A stretch of DNA of 64,000 bases from Xiphophorus maculatus (Eukaryota; Chordata; Actinopteri; Cyprinodontiformes; Poeciliidae): positions 13,357,463 to 13,421,462 of the forward strand of contig NC_036456.1 of the NCBI RefSeq assembly GCF_002775205.1, in the 5' to 3' direction. The position numbers and the translations under genes are program-made. A model generated the notes under the pieces. The model was not told where the DNA came from, did not search any database, and saw only the letters and a program-made list of their open reading frames with translations. How positions within the stretch are numbered: the first letter of the stretch is position 1; each line of letters begins with the position of its first letter. This document shows, piece after piece, positions 33,801 through 45,800 of this stretch.

Positions 33801-36800
33801 CTGCTGCTGGCCCCCAACTCTACATTTACACTCGCAGGTAAAAACGCCTGCAAACAGATGCTCAATTATACAACCATATGTTTATGAATAGCAGAAATGT
33901 AGACTCCTGCACAACTAACAAGGAACTGTCTACTTTGGGACGTGGGAATTCAACACAACATTTAAAACAATCGGTTTGAAATGAGAGTTTAAATTGTCAA
34001 ACTGAGCTGTTGTTTCCCCTGGAGACTTTATATAAATGTTTCCTCTTACAAAAAAAATGCACACAAATGGTTTCTGATGTTCTATTTGACAATATTAAGA
34101 AATTGTACTTATTCAAGTCCTTATTGAAATCCTACTTGATGTAATAGAAATAAATGTACTATTATTCCAGTAGAGTAACTGAACTACACAGTGAGTTGTG
34201 TTTTACAGCATAATCAAGCAGCTACTGAGTTTTTTAAAAAATACATTTGTTTCCTTCTGTTGTTTTTATGTAAATAGAAATGAAATGATTTCAAAAGAAT
34301 GTTGCATTTTTTCAGAAGTAGAAGTACATTTTACCTGAACAGATGACACCAGCATCCTTACTGTGTCCACAGTTGTGTCTCCCAAATCTTCTGTGCTGAC
34401 ACTGTGTAAGTGAAGTTTCATAGCCAGAACATGACACATCATTAAACCAGATCTGTCCTGTTCCTTGACCAAAGAAAGCTCCAATTGTAGCATTCACTGC
34501 TGTTCCACAGTCCAACTCTCTACAGACCACATTGGCATCGCTCAAGTCCCAATCATCATCACAGACCGTTCCCCAGATTCTGTTGTGGTAGACTTCAACT
34601 CTTCCAGAACATCGAGAAAATCCATCACCAGCTAACCTGATCTGATCTTGAAAAAGAAACATATATTATTTGGATTGGATTTAAACAATATTGCATCTTC
34701 TGAAATACAAGAAAAAACAGCTACTTTCAGCAAATTTATTTTCACAAATTCTGCTCATAGTTTGTATTTGTATATCGGACTGTTTTCAAATTGAGTTTTG
34801 TAAGTTAAATGGCTGGGAATGTATTCCTTTTGCATGTGTATGTGTGCAAGTCATAAATTCATGTTATGAATTGTTCTTGTAAATAGAATATGTAGTTGTT
34901 CATGAATTTTGCCATCTTGTAAACTAAAAGTTTAATCTTCCCATGGTCTTAGCGAAACACTCAGGAGGAAGGAGAGGGGTTGTCCTGTTAGATCAAATCT
35001 CGCAAAAGCGCACACAGGGTCAGTGAAACTGTGCTGGACCGTGCACAGAGGTAAGAAAAACTCTTAGGAGACCCTGTCTCGTACGGCCACAGAAAAATTC
35101 AAGATCTCAAGCTGGATTTAATGCTTCAAAGGAAGATTTATTGCAAGAGTTATTTGAAGAAGTCTGGCAAGGTGCATGGACTTTGGTCAACTCAACACAC
35201 AGGTCGTCCTTTGCAATCGACTCCAAACTGGGTCAAGAAAAAATCTCTTTAGACAGCCACGATTAACGTATTTCTTCACTTGAAAAAGTCACCAAAGACC
35301 TTAGCCTCAATCTTTAGGCAGGTAATAAACATACTTATTATCAGGCCCACATTTTGTATTAATGTTTTTTTGTAATTGATCTTATGATCTAATTGATCTC
35401 ATCATCATAAAAAATAGTGACAAATTAATAAAATTTACAGAAAATATCAATCTGTGGGTAATTCCTCTAAATAAGATGGCACTCTGGAAATTTAGTTACT
35501 GAAATAAATGTTGTAACATATTGAATAGTTTCTACTTTTCAAAACAAATACATTTATTTCCTTGAGTTCATGGAAGTTTTGGATGTAGATAAAAATAAAA
35601 TCATTTGAGCAAAACAGATTTTTTTTCCTGAAATGAAAAATAGTTTTACCTGAACAGACGACACCAGCATCCTCACAGTGTCCACAGTCGCGTGTCCCAA
35701 ATCCTCCGTGCTGACACTGTGTAAGTGAAGCTTCATTGCCAGAACATGAAACATCATTAAGCCAGATCTGTCCTGTTCCTTGACCAAAGATGGATCCAAT
35801 TGTAGCAGTCACTGCTGTTCCACAGCCCAGCTCTCTACAGACCACATTGGCATTGTTTAAGTCCCAATTATCATCACAGACCGTTCCCCAAGTACTGTTT
35901 TGGTAGACTTCAACTCTTCCAGAACATCGTGGTAATCCAGCACCAGCTAACCTGATCTGAACTTGAATCAGAAGAAGAAACATATATTAATATTTAACTT
36001 TGATTTAAAGACTTTTGCATCTTCTAAAACACAAAACACTCCAGTCACCTTCTGCGAGTAAATGTTCACAGATTCCACTCATGTTTTATCCTTGTAAATC
36101 AGACGGCATTAGGTTCCTGGTCATATGAACAAATAGACTTCAAATCATAAATTGTGTTACTATGCTGGACTAGTGAGAAACTTTAATTCCTATGAAGGTT
36201 TTATGCCAAGAAGGACATGGATAGAGAAATGACTTGAGCACAATTTCCTATTATTTTCTGGAGTGAACCTTCATGTAAAGTCTATATCTTTCATTGTTAA
36301 CATCAACATTAGGAAGCTTTTTATTTTCTCTACTCTGCTCCTGAAGGTATAACCCAAATGTGTGCTTACTGTGGAAAAAGCTTTGCTTTACAGTAGCAAA
36401 GATAAATCTATAATTTTGACAGAAGCTGTGCAGCACAGGGTTTCTCTCTATGTAGATGATCTCCTGCTTTATGTCTCCATCCCAACCGAATCACCTTCTT
36501 CTGCTCTAGTGTTTCTTAATAATTTCTGCAGTTTTTTAGGCTATCAGTTGAACATCAATAAGAGTGAGCCTTAGACATAACTAACCTCACTTTTAAAAGT
36601 ATCAACACTTTTGCTCATCTGGAAGTCATAGTTATAAAAAAATAAAATAATCTATCTTCAGAAAACTAAACAGCAGGAGGAGGAGCGTGAATAAACTTTC
36701 ACGTCTATTACTTGATATTTAATTTGAGAAATCTTGTACGTTGGTCCTGTTAATATAACCACTATAACTATTCTGACTGCATTATACTGGAGCTCTGCAT

Positions 36801-39800
36801 ACCATAAGTTTTTGCTTGTGGCCTTCTTTGCTCTGCTTGGCCTTTATACTCTATTGGATCACTTACAAACCGTTTAGATAAATATTCACTAAAAATATGA
36901 GTTCAGTTCAGGAAATGGTTTGGCATATGCAGTTTTTCTATTTTTCCTATTATATTCAGGGATTTGCTAATGTCTTACTAGTGGCAAAATACATTTTAGA
37001 TATCTGGTTATAGATTATATCATTTGTACAATTTGTCGAGAACAAACTGAGGATGAGTTAACCATTTTAAGATGGTTCATCAGTCTCATTTCTCCAAGTC
37101 TTAGCTGTCTTCTATCTATCTTACTGTTAGTCCACTATTCAGTAGATGCAACCACATGGAGGAAACTTTCTACCATATGTTTTCCTCGTGTCCTGTTTTA
37201 AGGAAATATTTGGCACAGTATGAGTAATGGGTGAATCAAGTCCTTGTATCAGGACACGTCACAAACTGCCTCCTGTACAGTTTGGTACAAGAGTGTCAGT
37301 GGTACCAAGTTGCTACAAATGTAACTTCGGGCACTTTCATGAATCATCTATTGGCGTCACGACCAATTGAGATTGTTGCCATGGATTTGACCACGTTGGA
37401 CAATGAGTAGGGAAAACTTCATATAATGACTGATGTATTTAGTGAAGACACAGCTGCTGTATCAACCTGGGACTAAAAAGCATCCACTATTGCCCAGGTG
37501 TTGCTGACTGAGTGGTTCTTTAGGTTTGGTATTAAAAGCCACATGATTTTGGATCTTACTTGTAGCTGCTGTAATGCTGACTCCACTGCTCCTGATATTG
37601 TTAAACACAGAGAAGAGAGTGAATGTGTATTTGGTTCCAGGACTGAGAGATGACACTATGTGGTTCACTGGTCCATCTCCATCTGGTGCACTGATGAATG
37701 TCTCTGTGCCATTAAACTGGAGAACAAAGCTGATATTGTTGTTTATTTTATTCCACTGCAGAGTGATGCTGGTCTCATCTTGACTGGATGCTCTGAAGCC
37801 GTTTGCATTTTTAGGAGCTAAAACCACAACATGATGAGACGTAGTTTATTCATATGCATTTCAGTGTTATTTCAAATATATAAAAAGAAAAAAAATGCAG
37901 GGAGGTTTTTTTTTTACAGTCACAAGTCATTTCATATTACACCTGAATTTCCCTTTTGTGGTAGATACATTTTTTTGTATTTAATACCAAAATTAGTTTT
38001 TTTTCTGTTGTGAAAACAGAGTTTTCTTTAATATATTAAAAAAAATGCTTTTCTGAATATTTAAGTCGTCCTAAACAATATAATAATGTCTTGGCCAGTT
38101 GATGCTTCTCGCTAAGGGTAAGAAATATGTTCATGACAAACAGGCACTTGGTCTCTGGAATAAGGTGCAACAATTGGGTCATTTCTGACATACTTTCAAA
38201 CAAATATAAAACCTTTAGCAACATTTAAGATGCATTTGTTACATGTATATCACCGGTGCCAAATACGAAACTGTACAGATATGCATTAATACTACGTAGG
38301 GATTTTGTTAAACATCTTACCAGTGGCAGCTGTAAGCTGTACTCCTCTACTTCTTATGTTGTCAAACACAGAGAAGAGAGTGAATGTGTAATTGGTTCTA
38401 GGACTGAGAGATGACACTGTGTGGTTTACTGGTCCATATCCGTCTGGTGCACTGATGGATGTCTCTGTGCCATTAAACTGGAGAACAAAGCTGATATTGT
38501 TGTTTATTTTATTCCATTGCAGAGTGATGCTGGTCTCACTTTGATTGGATGCTCTGAAGCCGTCTGCATTTTTAGGAGCTAAAATCACAACATGAAGAGA
38601 GGCAGTTTAATCATGTCACTAAAGCTTTAACAATTCTTCCCTTCTTTACCCCAACCACCATCATTTCCTTTAGCAGGAACAACTACATGGTTAGTGCAAG
38701 TCATTTGAAACCATGTATTGTGAGCAACTTTTGTTATGTAACATATTTTGCTGAAGGGCAAGCTATTTGATAGAGAGCAAATTAAATTCATAGATTAACC
38801 TGTGATTTACTGCATGACCAAAGACTGGGACAGTGCAAACACCACGACAAAATTTCAATTGTTACATGTATATCACCTGTGTCGGATACAGAACTGTACA
38901 GATATGCATTAATACTATATAGGGATTTTGTTAAACATCTTACCAGTGGCAGCTGTAAGCTGTACTCCACTGCTCCTGATATTGTTAAACACAGAGAAGA
39001 GAGTGAATGTGTATTTGGTTCCAGGACTGAGAGATGACACTGTGTGGTTTACTGGTCCATATCCGTCTGGTGCACTGATGGATGTCTCTGTGCCATTAAA
39101 CTGGAGAACAAAGCTGATATTGTTGTTTATTTTATTCCACTGCAGAGTGATGCTGGTCTCATCTTGACTGGATGCTCTGAAGCCGTCTGCATTTTCAGGA
39201 GCTAAAATCACAACATGAAGAGAGGCAGTTTAATCATGTCACTAAAGCTTTAACAATTCTTCCCTTCTTTACCCCAACCACCATCATTTCCTTTAGCAGG
39301 AACAACTACATGGTTAGTGCAAGTCATTTGAAACCATGTATTGTGAGCAACTTTTGTTATGTAACATATTTTGCTGAAGGGCAAACTATTTGATTGACAG
39401 AAAATTAAATTCATTGATTAACCTGTGATTTACTGCATGACCAAAGACTGGGATGGTGCAAACACCACGACAAAATTTCAATTGTTACATGTATATCAGA
39501 TATGCATTAATACTATGTAGGGATTTTGTTAAATATCTTACCAGTGGCAGCTGTAAGCTGTACTCCACTGCTCCTGATATTGTTAAACACAGAGAAGAGA
39601 GTGAATGTGTATTTGGTTCCAGGACTGAGAGATGACACTGTGTGGTTTACTGGTCCATATCCATTTGGTGCACTGATGGATGTCTCTGTGCCATTAAACT
39701 GGAGAACAAAGCTGATATTGTTGTTTATTTTATTCCATTGCAGAATGATGCTGGTCTCATCTTGACTGGATGCTCCAAAGCCGTCTGCATTTTTAGGAGC

Positions 39801-42800
39801 TAAAATCACAACATGAAGAGAGGCAGTTTAATCATGTCACTAAAGCTTTAACAATTCTTCCCTTCTTTACCCCAACCACCATCATTTCCTTTAGCAGGAA
39901 CAACTACATGGTTAGTGCAAGTCATTTGAAACCATGTATTGTGAGCAACTTTTGTTATGTAACATATTTTGCTGAAGGGCAAGCTATTTGATAGAGAGCA
40001 AATTACATTCATTGATTAACCTGTGATTTACTGCATGACCAAAGACTGGGACAGTGCAAACACCACGACAAAATTTCAATTGTTACATGTATATCACCTG
40101 TGTCGGATACAGAACTGTACAGATATGCATTAATACTATATAGGGATTTTGTTAAACATCTTACCAGTGGCAGCTGCAAGCTGTACTCCACTGCTCCTGA
40201 TATTGTTAAACACAGAGAAGAGAGTGAATGTGTAATTGGTTCCAGGACTGAGAGATGACACTGTGTGGTTTACTGGTCCATATCCGTCTGGTGCACTGAT
40301 GGATGTCTCTGTGCCATTAAACTGGAGAACAAAGCTGATATTGTTGTTTATTTTATTCCATTGCAGAGTGATGCTGGTCTCACTTTGATTGGATGCTCTG
40401 AAACCGTCTGCATTTTTAGGAGCTAAAATCACAACATGAAGAGAGGCAGTTTAATCATGTCACTAAAGCTTTAACAATTCTTCCATTCTTTACCCCAACC
40501 ACCATCATTTCCTTTAGCAGGAACAACTACATGGTTAGTGCAAGTCATTTGAAACCATGTATTGTGAGCAACTTTTGTTATGTAACATATTTTGCTGAAG
40601 GGCAAACTATTTGATTGACAGAAAATTAAATTCATTGATTAACCTGTGATTTACTGCATGACCAAAGACTGGGATGGTGCAAACACCACGACAAAATTTC
40701 AATTGTTACATGTAAATCAGATATGCATTAATACTATGTAGGGATTTTGTTAAATATCTTACCAGTGGCAGCTGTAAGCTGTACTCCACTGCTCCTGATA
40801 TTGTTAAACACAGAGAAGAGAGTGAATGTGTATTTGGTTCCAGGACTGAGAGATGACACTGTGTGGTTTACTGGTCCATATCCGTCTGGTGCACTGATGG
40901 ATGTCTCTGTGCCATTAAACTGGAGAACAAAGCTGATATTGTTGTTTATTTTATTCCATTGCAGAGTGATGCTGGTCTCACTTTGATTGGATGCTCTGAA
41001 GCCGTCTGCATTTTTAGGAGCTAAAATCACAACATGAAGAGAGGCAGTTTAATCATGTCACTAAAGCTTTAACAATTCTTCCATTCTTTACCCCAACCAC
41101 CATCATTTCCTTTTGCAGGAACAACTACATGGTTAGTGCAAGTCATTTGAAACCATGTATTGTGAGCAACTTTTGTTATGTAACATATTTTGCTGAAGGG
41201 CAAACTATTTGATTGACAGAAAATTAAATTCATTGATTAACCTGTGATTTACTGCATGACCAAAGACTGGGATGGTGCAAACACCACGACAAAATTTCAA
41301 TTGTTACATGTAAATCAGATATGCATTAATACTATGTAGGGATTTTGTTAAATATCTTACCAGTGGCAGCTGTAAGCTGTACTCCACTGCTCCTGATATT
41401 GTTAAACACAGAGAAGAGAGTGAATGTGTAATTGGTTCCAGGATTGAGAGATGACACTGTGTGGTTTACTGGTCCATATCCATCTGGTGCACTGATGGAT
41501 GTCTCTGTGCCATTAAACTGGAGAACAAAGCTGATATTGTTGTTTATTTTATTCCATTGCAGAGTGATGCTGGTCTCACTTTGATTGGATGCTCTGAAGC
41601 CGTCTGCATTTTTAGGAGCTAAAATCACAACATGAAGAGAGGCAGTTTAATCATGTCACTAAAGCTTTAACAATTCTTCCCTTCTTTACCCCAACCACCA
41701 TCATTTCCTTTAGCAGGAACAACTACATGGTTAGTGCAAGTCATTTGAAACCATGTATTGTGAGCAACTTTTGTTATGTAACATATTTTGCTGAAGGGCA
41801 AGCTATTTGATAGAGAGCAAATTACATTCATTGATTAACCTGTGATTTACTGCATGACCAAAGACTGGGACAGTGCAAACACCACGACAAAATTTCAATT
41901 GTTACATGTATATCACCTGTGTCGGATACAGAACTGTACAGATATGCATTAATACTATATAGGGATTTTGTTAAACATCTTACCAGTGGCAGCTGCAAGC
42001 TGTACTCCACTGCTCCTGATATTGTTAAACACAGAGAAGAGAGTGAATGTGTAATTGGTTCCAGGACTGAGAGATGACACTGTGTGGTTTACTGGTCCAT
42101 ATCCGTCTGGTGCACTGATGGATGTCTCTGTGCCATTAAACTGGAGAACAAAGCTGATATTGTTGTTTATTTTATTCCATTGCAGAGTGATGCTGGTCTC
42201 ACTTTGATTGGATGCTCTGAAACCGTCTGCATTTTTAGGAGCTAAAATCACAACATGAAGAGAGGCAGTTTAATCATGTCACTAAAGCTTTAACAATTCT
42301 TCCCTTCTTTACCCCAACCACCATCATTTCCTTTTGCAGGAACAACTACATGGTTAGTGCAAGTCATTTGAAACCATGTATTGTGAGCAACTTTTGTTAT
42401 GTAACATATTTTGCTGAAGGGCAAACTATTTGATTGACAGAAAATTAAATTCATTGATTAACCTGTGATTTACTGCATGACCAAAGACTGGGATGGTGCA
42501 AACACCACGACAAAATTTCAATTGTTACATGTAAATCAGATATGCATTAATACTATGTAGGGATTTTGTTAAATATCTTACCAGTGGCAGCTGTAAGCTG
42601 TACTCCACTGCTCCTGATATTGTTAAACACAGAGAAGAGAGTGAATGTGTATTTGGTTCCAGGACTGAGAGATGACACTGTGTGGTTTACTGGTCCATAT
42701 CCGTCTGGTGCACTGATGGATGTCTCTGTGCCATTAAACTGGAGAACAAAGCTGATATTGTTGTTTATTTTATTCCATTGCAGAGTGATGCTGGTCTCAC

Positions 42801-45800
42801 TTTGATTGGATGCTCTGAAGCCGTCTGCATTTTTAGGAGCTAAAATCACAACATGAAGAGAGGCAGTTTAATCATGTCACTAAAGCTTTAACAATTCTTC
42901 CATTCTTTACCCCAACCACCATCATTTCCTTTTGCAGGAACAACTACATGGTTAGTGCAAGTCATTTGAAACCATGTATTGTGAGCAACTTTTGTTATGT
43001 AACATATTTTGCTGAAGGGCAAACTATTTGATTGACAGAAAATTAAATTCATTGATTAACCTGTGATTTACTGCATGACCAAAGACTGGGATGGTGCAAA
43101 CACCACGACAAAATTTCAATTGTTACATGTAAATCAGATATGCATTAATACTATGTAGGGATTTTGTTAAATATCTTACCATTGGCAGCTGTAAGCTGTA
43201 CTCCACTGCTCCTGATATTGTTAAACACAGAGAAGAGAGTGAATGTGTAATTGGTTCCAGGATTGAGAGATGACACTGTGTGGTTTACTGGTCCATATCC
43301 ATCTGGTGCACTGATGGATGTCTCTGTGCCATTAAACTGGAGAACAAAGCTGATATTGTTGTTTATTTTATTCCATTGCAGAGTGATGCTGGTCTCACTT
43401 TGATTGGATGCTCTGAAGCCGTCTGCATTTTTAGGAGCTAAAATCACAACATGAAGAGAGGCAGTTTAATCATGTCACTAAAGCTTTAACAATTCTTCCC
43501 TTCTTTACCCCAACCACCATCATTTCCTTTAGCAGGAACAACTACATGGTTAGTGCAAGTCATTTGAAACCATGTATTGTGAGCAACTTTTGTTATGTAA
43601 CATATTTTGCTGAAGGGCAAGCTATTTGATAGAGAGCAAATTAAATTCATTGATTAACCTGTGATTTACTGCATGACCAAAGACTGGGATGGTGCAAACA
43701 CCACGACAAAATTTCAATTGTTACATGTAAATCAGATATGCATTAATACTATGTAGGGATTTTGTTAAATATCTTACCAGTGGCAGCTGTAAGCTGTACT
43801 CCACTGCTCCTGATATTGTTAAACACAGAGAAGAGAGTGAATGTGTAATTGGTTCCAGGATTGAGAGATGACACTGTGTGGTTTACTGGTCCATATCCAT
43901 CTGGTGCACTGATGGATGTCTCTGTGCCATTAAACTGGAGAACAAAGCTGATATTGTTGTTTATTTTATTCCATTGCAGAGTGATGCTGGTCTCACTTTG
44001 ATTGGATGCTCTGAAGCCGTCTGCATTTTTAGGAGCTAAAATCACAACATGAAGAGAGGCAGTTTAATCATGTCACTAAAGCTTTAACAATTCTTCCCTT
44101 CTTTACCCCAACCACCATCATTTCCTTTAGCAGGAACAACTACATGGTTAGTGCAAGTCATTTGAAACCATGTATTGTGAGCAACTTTTGTTATGTAACA
44201 TATTTTGCTGAAGGGCAAGCTATTTGATAGAGAGCAAATTAAATTCATTGATTAACCTGTGATTTACTGCATGACCAAAGACTGGGACAGTGCAAACACC
44301 ACGACAAAATTTCAATTGTTACATGTATATCACCTGTGTCGGATACAGAACTGTACAGATATGCATTAATACTATATAGGGATTTTGTTAAATATCTTAC
44401 CAGTGGCAGCTGCAAGCTGTACTCCACTGCTCCTAATATTGTTAAACACAGAGAAGAGAGTGAATGTGTATTTGGTTCCAGGACTGAGAGATGACACTGT
44501 GTGGTTTACTGGTCCATATCCATTTGGTGCACTGATGGATGTCTCTGTGCCATTAAACTGGAGAACAAAGCTGATATTGTTGTTTATTTTATTCCACTGC
44601 AGAGTGATGCTGGTCTCATCTTGACTGGATGCTTTGAAGTCGTTTGCATTTTCAGGATCTGAAGACAATGAGGTGAGAAGAAAATTATAAAAGTCAGCAA
44701 ATCTGACATTGTACATAGGTCCCTTTGTATTAACAAGATATTTTCAGCCATTTCACACCAGAATGAGCAATACCATTTTTTTCTAGCTTTCTGGGAGTCA
44801 AAGAGGTAAATGCACTTCCTATTATGTCATTTTATGCTTCTTTGAACAGGTTATGACACGTCTGGCTATACAAAACATTCTCATTGCATTTTTTTTTGCA
44901 CAAAATCATTCTTGGATAATGAGATTTCAGTTTGATCAGTTCTTCTCCTTCCAGAATGAGTTGTTTTAGGGCCTCTTGCAACTTTAATTCGAAATCGGCT
45001 GCTGCTGGCCCCCACCTCCTTGGACCAAAAACATCTTGACCACTTAGTAGCACAAAGACATTTTTATTTTCACTGCATCTGAATTGCAGTGGTTGGATGA
45101 ACCCCTTCATAAAAGCCATAACATTCGATCTTCCTCTAAATTCAAGTACAAATTTTATATAGTCATAATTCAAAACTCATCTTTTTATGTGTGGATTTAG
45201 TCATGATTGAAATACGTTGGAATTGGAACTCTGTCTTTGTTTCAAGTATACCTACCTGGTACAAATATGATGCATCTTGATTAATTACAAATTCTTTAAT
45301 TCATTATTGCAGCTTTCCAGCAAACATCAAAATACATAAAATAATAGTTTGACTCAAAGGTAAAAAATTAAGAGACACAGGGCATTATCTTATCAAACTT
45401 CTCTGAGATTGAGCAAACTTTCCATAATTTACATAATATATTTTCTTTTATGTGAACGTAATTTGGCTTACATGTGACATCCACGACAATCGAACCTTTG
45501 TCAATAACAAAAACTGTGATGTTTGAAACTGCTTTGACCAAAACGTCCACAATTTGGGTGTTATTAGGAGCGGATGCTGTTGCAAATTCAAGATCAATGT
45601 TGTTGACAATTGACCCATTGCTGCAAGCATAAGAAAATATCAGTTAATCGGTGCACATATATACAGTATTTAACAATAATCAGAATTTCTTTGCAAATCA
45701 TACCTGAATGAAATCACAGTGAAGCTAAGCAATGAAGGAAACTCATTCCTGTAGACTGGTTCAAGCTGCACGCAGAAAGACAGATGTAAGGTTTTTGTAA

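Noticed and set aside
34960-35300. Possible LTR between the SRCR exons
   Set aside because: The block is GC-richer and looks retroelement-like, but I found no matching second copy, TG..CA ends or target duplication in the window.
37560-44658. CRISPR-like or satellite interpretation of the regular repeats
   Set aside because: Units are about 600 bases, each with a spliced FN3-coding exon, in a vertebrate gene; this is exon amplification, not a CRISPR array or non-coding satellite.
44832-45173. 113-codon minus open frame between SEA1 and FN3 exon 1
   Set aside because: Part of the repeated intron block also found at 33470-33840, where the frame is broken. It would add no recognisable domain and is not needed for frame continuity.
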